A stretch of 64,000 bases of DNA from Polyangium jinanense. GTDB lineage: Bacteria > Myxococcota > Polyangia > Polyangiales > Polyangiaceae. Shown one piece after another: positions 1 to 8,177 of the stretch. A program made the translations under genes and the position numbers. The first letter of the stretch is position 1. The number at the start of each line of letters is the position of its first letter. The DNA lies in NCBI RefSeq assembly GCF_028435365.1, contig NZ_JAGTJJ010000038.1:42665-106664 (forward strand), read 5' to 3'. The notes below the pieces were generated by a model. It saw only the letters and a list, made by a program, of their open reading frames with translations, was not told the origin of the DNA and did not search any database.

Positions 1-161
1 CTTGACGAACGCTCCAGAGAGAATTGCGCCAACGGTGCACGACGTGACGTGAACCACTGCTCCACGGCGCCGAACACGGCGCGGACGCCGCTTTCGTTCT
101 TGACGACGCGCGGAGGCGCGCTTCTGATCCGAGCTTCGCAGGTACCGCGAGCAGAGGAGCA

Positions 162-3100
162 ATGGGAAGCACGCCGAATACACTCATGCTCGATTCGACC
201 TTCGAGGCCATCGAGGAAATCACGTCGGACAACGATCACGTTTGGGTCCGGGCCCGGCGAAAGGACGACGGGACGCCCTGGATCCTCGAAATGACGGGCC
301 GCGAGCTGCCGAGCTCGCGCGAGATTGCGCTCCTCCGTCACGAGCACGAGATCCTCGAAGAGCTCGCAGCGGTCCCCGGCGTCCTGCACAGCCAAGGCCT
401 CGTGCGGGTCGGGCGACGCTGGGCGCTCGCATTCCCGTCTGTCGCGGGTCATCCGCTGCGTGACGCCCTCCGTCGAGGCCGGTTGTCTCTGAAAACGGCG
501 ATCCGGGTGGTCGTATCGGTGTGCGAGATCCTCGCCGCCGTCCACGAAAAAGGCGTCGTCCACAAGGACATCCATCCGGATCACATCCTCTACGATCCGA
601 CGACGGGCTCTGTGCATCTCTTCCATTTCGGGCTCGCGGGGCGCATCGGGGCGAAGCTCGCCGACGGGGTCGCGGCACAGTCGCTCGAAGGCACACTCGC
701 CTATGTCTCGCCCGAGCAGACGGGGCGCACCGGGCGTCCCATCGGCCGCACGAGTGATCTGTATTCGCTCGGGGTCACGATGTACGAGCTCCTGACCGGA
801 ACGCTGCCGTTCACGAGCGCCGATCCCCTCCACCTCGTGCATAGCCATATCGCGCGGACCCCGACGCCGCCGCACGAGCTCGACACCGATATCCCCAAGG
901 TGGTCTCGGCCATCGTTTCGAAGCTGCTCGCAAAGGAGGCCGACGCCCGTTACCAGAGCGCGTCCGGGCTCGCGGCCGACCTCGTCGAATGCTTGCTGGA
1001 GCTCGACGAGCGGGGCGAGATCCAGCCGTTCCCGCTCGGCCAGCACGATCGGCGCCGCACCTGGACCGGGGCCCAGCGGCTCTACGGGCGCGCGCGCGAG
1101 ATCGAGGCCTTGCGCGAGGCGTTCGGGCGGGCGAGCCGCAAAGGCGCCGAGCTCGTGCTCGTGGCGGGATATGCGGGCATCGGCAAATCGGCGCTCGTGC
1201 AGGAGCTCTACCCGGAGGTCGCCCTCGCGCACGGCTATTTCGTCGCGGGAAAGTGCGACCAGTACAACCGCAATCAACCGTTCAGCGCGGTATCGCAGGC
1301 GCTCCGGGATCTCTTGCGCCAGGTGATGGCCGAGCGGCCCGCGGAGGTCGAAGCGCTCGGGCAGTCGCTCGCCGCCGTGCTCGGCGCGAATGCGGCCCTC
1401 GTGGTCCCGCTTTTGCCCGAGCTCGAGGGCATCCTCGGGCCGCAGCCGGCGGTCCTCGAGCTCGGGCCGTCCGAGTCGCAGAACCGCTTCGATCAGGTGC
1501 TGCAGGCGCTCCTCTCCGTCTTCTGCCGGCCCGAGCACCCGGTCTCCATCTTCCTCGACGATCTGCAATGGGCCGACGCGGCCTCCATTCGGCTGCTTCG
1601 GCTCTGGCTCACGGATCCGGGGCGCTCGCATCTGCTCCTCATGGGCGCGTATCGGGAGCAAGAGGTCGACGCGGCGCATCCGCTCAGGCAAACCCTCGAC
1701 GCGCTCCGGCGCGACGGCGCCCGCGTGACCGAGATCCACCTCGGGTCGCTCTCCTCTGCGGACGTGACGTCGCTGCTCGCCGACGGGCTCGAATGCTCGC
1801 CCGACGCCGTTTCGAGACTCGCCGAGCACGTCACGCAAAAGACGCTCGGAAACCCGTTTTTCGTGAATCAGCTCGTGGTCGCCATGATCCACGACCAAGA
1901 CCTCGCCTGGAACGAGGCCGCGGGGGCATGGCAATGGGACCTCGAGAAGATCAGCGCGCGGGGCGTGAGCGACGACGTGGCCGTGCTCGTGGCGGCCGAG
2001 CTCGGGCGCTTGCCGCGCGAGACCTTGCGCGTGCTCCGACTCGCGGCCTGCATCGGCCACCAGTTCGACCTCGGCGCGCTCTCGCTCGTGGCCGAGCTTT
2101 CGCCGGCCGAGCTCGCCGTCGCCCTCCGGAGCGCGGTGCAGGCGGGGTTCGTCCAGACGCTCGATTCCAGGGACACGAGCGCCCACGAGGAATCGCGGTA
2201 CCGCTTCCTGCACGACCGCATTCAGCAGGGCGCATACCTGCTGATCCCCGCGTCGGACCGGCCGCGCACACATCTCGATATCGGCCGAGCGCTCCGCGGG
2301 CGCGGGGGGCTCGACGCGAAAGGAGCGCTCTTTTCGGTGGTCGGCCATCTGAACCGAGCGGCGACGCTCCTCGAATCGGCCGAGGAGAAGGTCGACCTCG
2401 CGCGGCTCGACCTCGCGGCCGGGCGGAATGCAAAAGCGTCGACGGCATATGCGTACGCCGTCGAGCTTCTGCGCGCGGGGCTCGGCCTTTTGCCGGAGGA
2501 CGCGTGGGGGACGGAGTACACACTCACGCGAGATCTGCACGCGGAGTGCGCCGAGAGTGAGTACCTCGCGGGGCATTTCGACGCGGCCGAGGCGCTCTTC
2601 GCCGAATGCCTGCGGCGCGCGCAGGACGACGTCGAGCGCGCGGGCCTCGAGAGCGTCCGCCTCAAGCTGTATCAGGTCGCGGGGCGGTATGCGGAGGGCG
2701 TGACGCTCGCGACGGCAGCGCTGCGCAGGTTCGGCGTCGATTTGCCCGAGACGGCCGAGGACGCGAACGCGCAGATCGCGGGGGAGATCGAGCAAATCCA
2801 TACTGGAATGGCGGGCCGCAGCATCGAGGATCTCCTCTCGGCGCCGCGCATGGTCGATCCGAGGGATCGCGCGGTGCTCACGTTGCTCGCCGATTGCGCG
2901 CCTTGTGCTTACATCGGCCGCCCGGCGCTTTTCCCGCTCGTCACGCTGCGCATGCTGAATTTCTCGCTCCGGCATGGCAACGCGGAGCCGTCCTGCTTCG
3001 CCTACAGCGTCTACGGCCTCATGCTCGTCGCGGTGTTCGGCGACACCCCGTCCGGCGTCCGTTTCTCGGAGATGTCGCTGCGCCTGAACGAGAAGATGGG

Positions 3101-5183
3101 CGACAAGAGGCTCCGCGGGACGCTCCTTCATCTGCACGGCGATCACATCCAGTTCTGGCAGCGCCACATGCGCGAGGACCTGCCCGTGCTGGAGAGCGCG
3201 TTCACGGCGTGCCAGGAGGTCGGCGACGCGGTGTATGCAGGGTTCCTCGCATTCGAGGCCCCCTGGCAGCATTACGAGATTGGTACGCCGCTGCCCGACC
3301 TCTTCCGCATTTGCGAGGGGTTCGTCACGTTCGCGAAGCGGACCAACAACCGGCCCATCGAGCTGACGATCAAGCTGGAAGAGCAATATTTCCGTGCGCT
3401 CATCGGATCCGACGTGACGTCGATGAGCCCCGCATTCGACGAGGCGAACGCCCTCGCACAGATCCACGCGGCGAGCTTCGGCTGCGGCATCGCATTCCAC
3501 CACATCCTGCGGCTCTTTCAGCTCTACACGTTCGGCCGTCCCGCCGAGGCGCTCGCCGAGCTCGAGCACATCCGGCCCGTCCTCGGCGCGGTCATGGCCA
3601 TGCCGATCGAGGCGACGCTCGCGCTTTACGTGGCGCTCGCGCACCTCGCGCTGGGAGGGGAAGAGCACCTCGAAGCCGCGCGCAAGGAGGAGGAGCGGCT
3701 CGCCGCATGGGCGACGCACGGCCGCGATAATTTCCGGCACAAATGGCTGCTCGTCCGCGCCGAGCGCGCGCGCGTCGAGGGGCGCCGAGAGGACGCGATC
3801 GCCCTTTTCGACGAGGCGATCGACGAGGCGCAGCGCGGCGCGTTCTTGCAATACGAGGCGCTCGGGCACGAGCTCGCGGCGGGTTGTCTCACGCAGCTCG
3901 GCTCGGGCCGCGCGGCGTCCGTGTACGTGGCCGAAGCCATCGACGCCTACGAGCGATGGGGGGCCAACGCCAAAGTCGCGGAGCTTCGGGCCCGGTTTGG
4001 CGAGGTCGCACGGTGGCAAAGGAGCTCGCAGCCCGCCGGCAGCCTGCGTTTCCCGAGCGACACAGGCGGGCTCGACATCCAGGCGCTCCTGCGCGCCTCC
4101 AGCGCCATTTCGAGTGAGCTCCACCTCGAACACGCCCTCGATCGCGTGATGCGCACGATCCTCGCCTGCGCGGGGGCGCAACGCGGCGCGCTGGTGCTCG
4201 AACGAGAGGGCGCGTTACGCCTCGAAGCCCTGGCGTCCCTCGAGCCCGACGAGGTCCGCGTCAAGCTCGAGGCCCCGCTCGAAACGCGTAACGATTTGCC
4301 GCAATCCATCATCCGGTACACGGTGCGCCTCGGCGAGCTCTTGTTGCTCACGGATCCGGCAATCGATCCACGGTTTTGCGACGACCCCTACCTCCGCCGC
4401 CGCGCGCCTCGTTCGCTTCTTTGTCTCGTGCTGAAGCAACGCGGCCGCCGGTTCGGCGTGCTCGTGCTCGAACATTTCGAGGCCCGCGACGCATTCCCCG
4501 CGGAGCGCGCGGAGCTCGTCCAGATCCTGAGCGCGCAGGCAGCCGGCGCCCTCGAAAATGCGTTGCTTTACGCAACGCTGGAGGACAAGACGCGTGAGCT
4601 CGCCGCGCACGGAAAACTGCTCGCGCGCGAGGTCGAGGAGCGTACCGCAGAGCTCCGCGCAGCCAATGCGCGCACGGTGGAGCAGGCGGAGGTCTTGCGC
4701 GCGCAAAGCGAGCGGCTCGAACGCGAGCTCGCAGAGCGCGCCGAGGCCGAGCGGGCCCGCGAGGCGCTGCATCTGAAGATCCTGCGCGCCCAGGAAGACC
4801 GGCTCGCGGAGCTGTCAACGCCGCTCATTCCGCTGACGAAAGGTGTGCTCGTCATGCCAATCATCGGGAGCGTGGATGCGGCGCGCGCCCAGCAGATCCT
4901 GGAAGCCGCGCTGGCCGGCGCGCACGCGTCCTCCGCGCGCCTGGTGCTCCTCGATCTGACGGGGCTGCGCTGCGTCGACGCGTCTGTGGTGAGCACGGTC
5001 GTGGAGACGGCGCGCGCGCTCGCATTGCTCGGCACCGAGACAGTGCTCACGGGGATCCGCGGCGAGGTCGCCAAGGTGCTCGTCGGACTCGACGCAGATT
5101 TCCGCGGCATCACGACGCGCTCGTCGCTCGAAAGCGGCATCGAGCACGCATTGCGACGCACGGGCGCGACGTTCGGGCGCTGA
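162..5183 (+). CDS. Pseudokinase / AAA ATPase / TPR / GAF / STAS signalling protein
   Basis: Large cytoplasmic signalling protein of 1673 residues. Domains in order: protein kinase fold (about 20-285), AAA_16-type ATPase (Walker A GYAGIGKS near 340, Walker B FLDDLQW near 463), long helical TPR-like region (about 620-1290), GAF (about 1305-1465), coiled coil (about 1470-1550) and a C-terminal STAS domain (about 1552-1665) resembling RsbR stressosome proteins. The kinase part looks dead: against the relative at 8178 the VAIK lysine aligns with Glu, the catalytic loop reads HKDIHPDHIL, and DFG reads HFG; the later SPEQTGR and DLYSLGV elements remain. The start at ATG 162 follows AGAGGAG at a tight 2-base gap; ATG 186 is an alternative. 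Domain calls are by motif reading. The role (a sensor feeding a STAS partner switch) is inferred. Confidence 0.9.
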   Translation: MGSTPNTLMLDSTFEAIEEITSDNDHVWVRARRKDDGTPWILEMTGRELPSSREIALLRHEHEILEELAAVPGVLHSQGLVRVGRRWALAFPSVAGHPLRDALRRGRLSLKTAIRVVVSVCEILAAVHEKGVVHKDIHPDHILYDPTTGSVHLFHFGLAGRIGAKLADGVAAQSLEGTLAYVSPEQTGRTGRPIGRTSDLYSLGVTMYELLTGTLPFTSADPLHLVHSHIARTPTPPHELDTDIPKVVSAIVSKLLAKEADARYQSASGLAADLVECLLELDERGEIQPFPLGQHDRRRTWTGAQRLYGRAREIEALREAFGRASRKGAELVLVAGYAGIGKSALVQELYPEVALAHGYFVAGKCDQYNRNQPFSAVSQALRDLLRQVMAERPAEVEALGQSLAAVLGANAALVVPLLPELEGILGPQPAVLELGPSESQNRFDQVLQALLSVFCRPEHPVSIFLDDLQWADAASIRLLRLWLTDPGRSHLLLMGAYREQEVDAAHPLRQTLDALRRDGARVTEIHLGSLSSADVTSLLADGLECSPDAVSRLAEHVTQKTLGNPFFVNQLVVAMIHDQDLAWNEAAGAWQWDLEKISARGVSDDVAVLVAAELGRLPRETLRVLRLAACIGHQFDLGALSLVAELSPAELAVALRSAVQAGFVQTLDSRDTSAHEESRYRFLHDRIQQGAYLLIPASDRPRTHLDIGRALRGRGGLDAKGALFSVVGHLNRAATLLESAEEKVDLARLDLAAGRNAKASTAYAYAVELLRAGLGLLPEDAWGTEYTLTRDLHAECAESEYLAGHFDAAEALFAECLRRAQDDVERAGLESVRLKLYQVAGRYAEGVTLATAALRRFGVDLPETAEDANAQIAGEIEQIHTGMAGRSIEDLLSAPRMVDPRDRAVLTLLADCAPCAYIGRPALFPLVTLRMLNFSLRHGNAEPSCFAYSVYGLMLVAVFGDTPSGVRFSEMSLRLNEKMGDKRLRGTLLHLHGDHIQFWQRHMREDLPVLESAFTACQEVGDAVYAGFLAFEAPWQHYEIGTPLPDLFRICEGFVTFAKRTNNRPIELTIKLEEQYFRALIGSDVTSMSPAFDEANALAQIHAASFGCGIAFHHILRLFQLYTFGRPAEALAELEHIRPVLGAVMAMPIEATLALYVALAHLALGGEEHLEAARKEEERLAAWATHGRDNFRHKWLLVRAERARVEGRREDAIALFDEAIDEAQRGAFLQYEALGHELAAGCLTQLGSGRAASVYVAEAIDAYERWGANAKVAELRARFGEVARWQRSSQPAGSLRFPSDTGGLDIQALLRASSAISSELHLEHALDRVMRTILACAGAQRGALVLEREGALRLEALASLEPDEVRVKLEAPLETRNDLPQSIIRYTVRLGELLLLTDPAIDPRFCDDPYLRRRAPRSLLCLVLKQRGRRFGVLVLEHFEARDAFPAERAELVQILSAQAAGALENALLYATLEDKTRELAAHGKLLAREVEERTAELRAANARTVEQAEVLRAQSERLERELAERAEAERAREALHLKILRAQEDRLAELSTPLIPLTKGVLVMPIIGSVDAARAQQILEAALAGAHASSARLVLLDLTGLRCVDASVVSTVVETARALALLGTETVLTGIRGEVAKVLVGLDADFRGITTRSSLESGIEHALRRTGATFGR

Positions 5184-5209
5184 ATCCCCGAGCGGAGAGC
5201 GCGAGGAAA

Positions 5210-5495
5210 CCGCCGCGCCGGGGCGCTGCCCCGGACCCCGCGGGGGCTGTTCGCCCCTCGACCCGAACCAGGGCAAGCCCTGGACCATTTGTGGAAGAAC
5301 TGCGCGATGCGCAGTTCTTCCAACAGGCCGGTGTGATGGGCAGGGTCGTCGTTGGTCTTGACCTGGCCTGTTCGATGAACTGCGCATCGCGCAGTTCATC
5401 GACCCCGGGTCCAGCGCTTGCGCTGGTCCAGGTCCAGGGGCGGATAGCCCCGGTGGGGCCTGGGGCAAAGCCCCAGCGCTGCGCCTCCCAGATGA
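5210..5495. repeat. Composite inverted repeat element, copy A (L arm - spacer - R arm)
   Basis: Gene-free gap filled by the dispersed repeat seen five times in this window. The left arm (about 5212-5330) holds short stems: CCGGGGC/GCCCCGG, AGGGC-AA-GCCCT, and a 12-bp stem GAAGAACTGCGC/GCGCAGTTCTTC with a GAT loop. The right arm (about 5389-5488) is a diverged, inverted version with GATGAACTGCGC/GCGCAGTTCATC, CCAGCGC/GCGCTGG and CTGGGGC/GCCCCAG. The spacer is bounded by AACAGGCC and GGCCTGTT. The remaining 60 bases up to the next gene show nothing clear. Confidence 0.85.
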
Positions 5496-5558
5496 GGACT
5501 TCCCTCCGCATATCCTCGCGGAGTAGGATGCTGGCCCGAATCACGTGCCGGGTCGAAC

Positions 5559-6164
5559 ATGCGTTTCTCGCTCGTCCTGATCGTCCTCGTATCGTGCGGC
5601 GCTCCGAAACACGCGGCGGCGCCGCAGCCCGATGCCGTGAGGCTCGCCGAGGTGACGACGCCATCGGAAGGCGAACCGAACGACGTCGTCGTGCTCGCGA
5701 CCTGGGTGCGCCCCGCACCCGCCGTCGGCGAGCGATGGTCGCTCGTCGATCGTGAAGGCTTTCTTGGCGAGGTGGTGGTCCGCGGCGCGCTCGAGGCGCG
5801 ATGCGATCACTGCCCGCAGCACCGGGCGACGGCGGCGCCGGACGGCGCGTGGGGGCGGCCGATCGCCGATGCGATCGCCGTCGGTCCGGCCTTCGGGCCG
5901 CTTACGAAAGCGCGCATCACCTTCCGCGATGACAACTGGATCGACGCCTGGAAGAAAGGGTCGAAAGACACCTTCGTGCGCGAGCTCGACATCGATCTCG
6001 ACGGCGACGGCATCGCCGATATCGCGCGCTGGGCGTCGGGCCCGCAGGTCACGTACGAGCTCCGGGCGCGCGTCGGCATGACGTGGACGGTGCGGAAACG
6101 CTGGGTCACGCCGCATCTCCTTGACGTCGAGGATGTGTCTCCCGCCGCGACGCGCGGGCCATGA
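5559..6164 (+). CDS. Putative lipoprotein of unknown function
   Basis: Protein of 201 residues. Residues 1-13 form a very short signal peptide ending in a lipobox (LVSC, Cys13), so it is probably an outer-membrane or periplasmic lipoprotein. The body has no family I recognise. An acidic DIDLDGDGIADI stretch near 145-156 resembles Ca-binding EF-hand/thrombospondin-type loops, and a CDHC pair near 82-85 could bind metal or form a disulfide. It follows repeat copy A, so it is probably transcribed separately from the kinase upstream. Start ATG 5559 is chosen because it begins the signal peptide. Function unknown. Confidence 0.75.
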   Translation: MRFSLVLIVLVSCGAPKHAAAPQPDAVRLAEVTTPSEGEPNDVVVLATWVRPAPAVGERWSLVDREGFLGEVVVRGALEARCDHCPQHRATAAPDGAWGRPIADAIAVGPAFGPLTKARITFRDDNWIDAWKKGSKDTFVRELDIDLDGDGIADIARWASGPQVTYELRARVGMTWTVRKRWVTPHLLDVEDVSPAATRGP

Positions 6165-6212
6165 CAATGCGGAGGGGCACTTCCACTCCGCATGAGACGG
6201 CCGCGAGAAATC

Positions 6213-6581
6213 TCAGTTTTCGTCGAGCTTGTAAACGCCGTCTTCCTGCGTGACTCCGATCTTCTGGAACTTCTCCGGAGGCCCCTTGTCGGCGGCCGCC
6301 TTCCACACCGCGTACCACGTGTCGAACTGGTCGTTTTGCCTCTCCAGCACGCGCTTGGAGACGCATCGTTTGAACGCTTCTTTGTCGTCTCGGCGTAGCA
6401 CCTCGTAGATCGTCGCGCGCGCCTTCTCGGGGGTGCTGAGATCGAGGGCCGGTGCAGCGCTCGCGCTCGGCGCATCTTGCGCGGGGGCGGGCGGCGGCGG
6501 CGGTTGCGGTTCCGGGGTGCTGGTGGTGCAGGCGGAGGCCAGGGCCGAAATGGTGAAGGCCACGATTCTGAACGTCGACAT
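6213..6581 (-). CDS. Small proline-rich lipoprotein
   Basis: Protein of 122 residues on the minus strand. It has a signal peptide with lipobox ASAC (Cys18), a Pro/Ala-rich linker (about 22-45) and a small helical domain (about 50-120) starting LSTPEKARATIYEVLRRDD. The pattern of 'T/S-P-E-x-A ... F..A...D...F..C' resembles periplasmic DUF4878/NTF2-like lipoproteins that follow a disordered tether, but that assignment is weak. It converges with the lipoprotein at 5559 and lies just downstream of the lipoprotein gene at 6651, on the same strand, so the two could be co-transcribed. Confidence 0.75.
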   Translation of the reverse strand: MSTFRIVAFTISALASACTTSTPEPQPPPPPAPAQDAPSASAAPALDLSTPEKARATIYEVLRRDDKEAFKRCVSKRVLERQNDQFDTWYAVWKAAADKGPPEKFQKIGVTQEDGVYKLDEN

Positions 6582-6650
6582 GGGCTCAGCTTTCGCTCCG
6601 GTGGGAGGTTTGTCAAGCCGCCCCCGAGAGCGGCTCGAGCGTTCCTGGGT

Positions 6651-7244
6651 TCAGCGCCCGAACACGCGCAGCGATTTGCAGGCGGCGAGCTCGGTTGCGT
6701 GCGAAGCGGCCATCGCTCGCGGGTCGTCCTGAGGCTCCAGGTTGACCGTCACCACGCACCGGACGACCATCGTCTCCCCTTCGACGACAGCCAGACCGCG
6801 GACGCTCGGGATCTTCGCGACCTCTGCCGTGTCGTGCTGGGTCGCATCGTAGATGAGGAAATACGTGCCACCGGGTATCGGCTCGGTCGTCCAGATCTCG
6901 AAGGGGCCGTGGTGGTGGTCGAGCACCTTCGGGGTCTTCCATTCGGCGACCGCCGCCGCGTTCGATTTCGGCGTCCAGGTGAAGATGACGTCCGGAAAGG
7001 CCACGCCATTTTCGATCACCATCGGCGCCTTGCCGCGCGCGGAGGCCGGCAGCTCTGCGCAGAAGTCGGGGCCTTCGTGCCGATAAGCGTCTGGACCGCA
7101 GGGCGCCACGGCGATCGGCGCGGAAGCGCTGCCTGCGCTCGTGATCGCCGAGTGCGCCGGCCGATCCTGGCCCGCCTCCCCGGCGGAGCGGGTGCAGCCG
7201 TTCACGAGGGCGAGTCCAAACCATAACAACCAGCCTGCTTTCAT
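6651..7244 (-). CDS. Putative lipoprotein of unknown function
   Basis: Protein of 197 residues from ATG 7244. This start is preferred over the upstream in-frame ATG (7313) because it directly precedes a typical lipoprotein signal (MKAGWLLWFGLALVNGC, lipobox VNGC) and has GGAAGGA about 8 bases upstream. After a short Ser/Ala/Gly linker the protein has a compact beta-rich body with paired cysteines (CGPDAY and FCAELP). No named domain recognised. The same-strand lipoprotein at 6213 follows after 69 bases. Confidence 0.75.
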   Translation of the reverse strand: MKAGWLLWFGLALVNGCTRSAGEAGQDRPAHSAITSAGSASAPIAVAPCGPDAYRHEGPDFCAELPASARGKAPMVIENGVAFPDVIFTWTPKSNAAAVAEWKTPKVLDHHHGPFEIWTTEPIPGGTYFLIYDATQHDTAEVAKIPSVRGLAVVEGETMVVRCVVTVNLEPQDDPRAMAASHATELAACKSLRVFGR

Positions 7245-7433
7245 GAGGTGTTCCTTCCCGGGCTCACAGGGATGACGCGCGGGGAGGGAACCTGTCGCAC
7301 GGCGCTGACACAAAAATCGACACCCCCCGTTCGGTCCGGATGCGACAGGCGAGCTCGAGCCGCGTCATCGGGATGCAGTGGCAGCTTTCGCGGCTGTCGC
7401 TTCTGCTGGTATGTTCCGCGACGCGAGCTTCCC

Positions 7434-8174
7434 ATGCCCCACCTCACGCTCCCCACGATCTTCACCATCGGTTCGACACTCGCGTTCCTCGTGCTCGAGC
7501 GCGTGCGGCCAGGCCGCGCGTTGCCGCACGTCGCCGGCTGGCACGTCCGCGCGCTCCTCCTGAACCTCGCGCAGCTCGGCATCACGCTCGCGCTGAACCG
7601 CGTCTGGGCGCGGCTGTTCCAGGGCGCCTCGCTCTTCACGATCTCCGCGCTCGAACGCCCGTGGCTCGAGGGGCTCGTGGCGTGGTTCGTGGGTACGTTC
7701 TTTTACTACTGGTGGCACCGCTGGCGCCATGCCGACGGCTTCTGGCGCGTCTTCCACCAGATCCACCACTCGCCCGCGCGCATCGAGATTCTCACGTCCT
7801 TCTACAAGCACCCCGTCGAGATGTTCTCCGACGCGCTGCTCAGCGCGGCGATCGCGTACCTCCTGCTCGGCATCTCGCTCGAGGGCGCGTTCTGGTTCAA
7901 CTTCTTCGCCGCGACCGGGGAGTATTTCTATCACGGCAACTTCAAGAGCCCTCGCTGGCTGAAATGGTTCATCCAGACGCCCGAGCTACATTCCGTGCAC
8001 CATCAGCTCGACGTCCATCGTTACAATTTCTCCGATTTGCCGCTGTGGGATCGGCTCTTCGGCACGTACAAGGACGCGGACGAGTTCGCCCCGGCGTGCG
8101 GGTTCCCGCGCGACAACGAGCGTAAGCTCGGCGCGATGCTCGTGTTCCGGGACGTTTATCACGACGCTGCCTGA
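7434..8174 (+). CDS. Fatty acid hydroxylase / sterol desaturase family membrane protein
   Basis: Integral membrane di-iron enzyme family, 246 residues. The histidine clusters of the fatty acid hydroxylase superfamily are present in order: HRWRH (about 93-97), HQIHH (about 108-112) and HSVHH (about 187-191), among four or so hydrophobic segments. Family members insert hydroxyl groups or double bonds into lipids, sterols or carotenoids using O2; the substrate here cannot be told. An in-frame ATG at 7248 exists, but the residues before 7434 look random, and MPHLTLPTIF starts the first membrane span. It converges with the giant kinase at 8178, with only 3 bases between stops. Confidence 0.88.
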   Translation: MPHLTLPTIFTIGSTLAFLVLERVRPGRALPHVAGWHVRALLLNLAQLGITLALNRVWARLFQGASLFTISALERPWLEGLVAWFVGTFFYYWWHRWRHADGFWRVFHQIHHSPARIEILTSFYKHPVEMFSDALLSAAIAYLLLGISLEGAFWFNFFAATGEYFYHGNFKSPRWLKWFIQTPELHSVHHQLDVHRYNFSDLPLWDRLFGTYKDADEFAPACGFPRDNERKLGAMLVFRDVYHDAA

Positions 8175-8177
8175 GGG

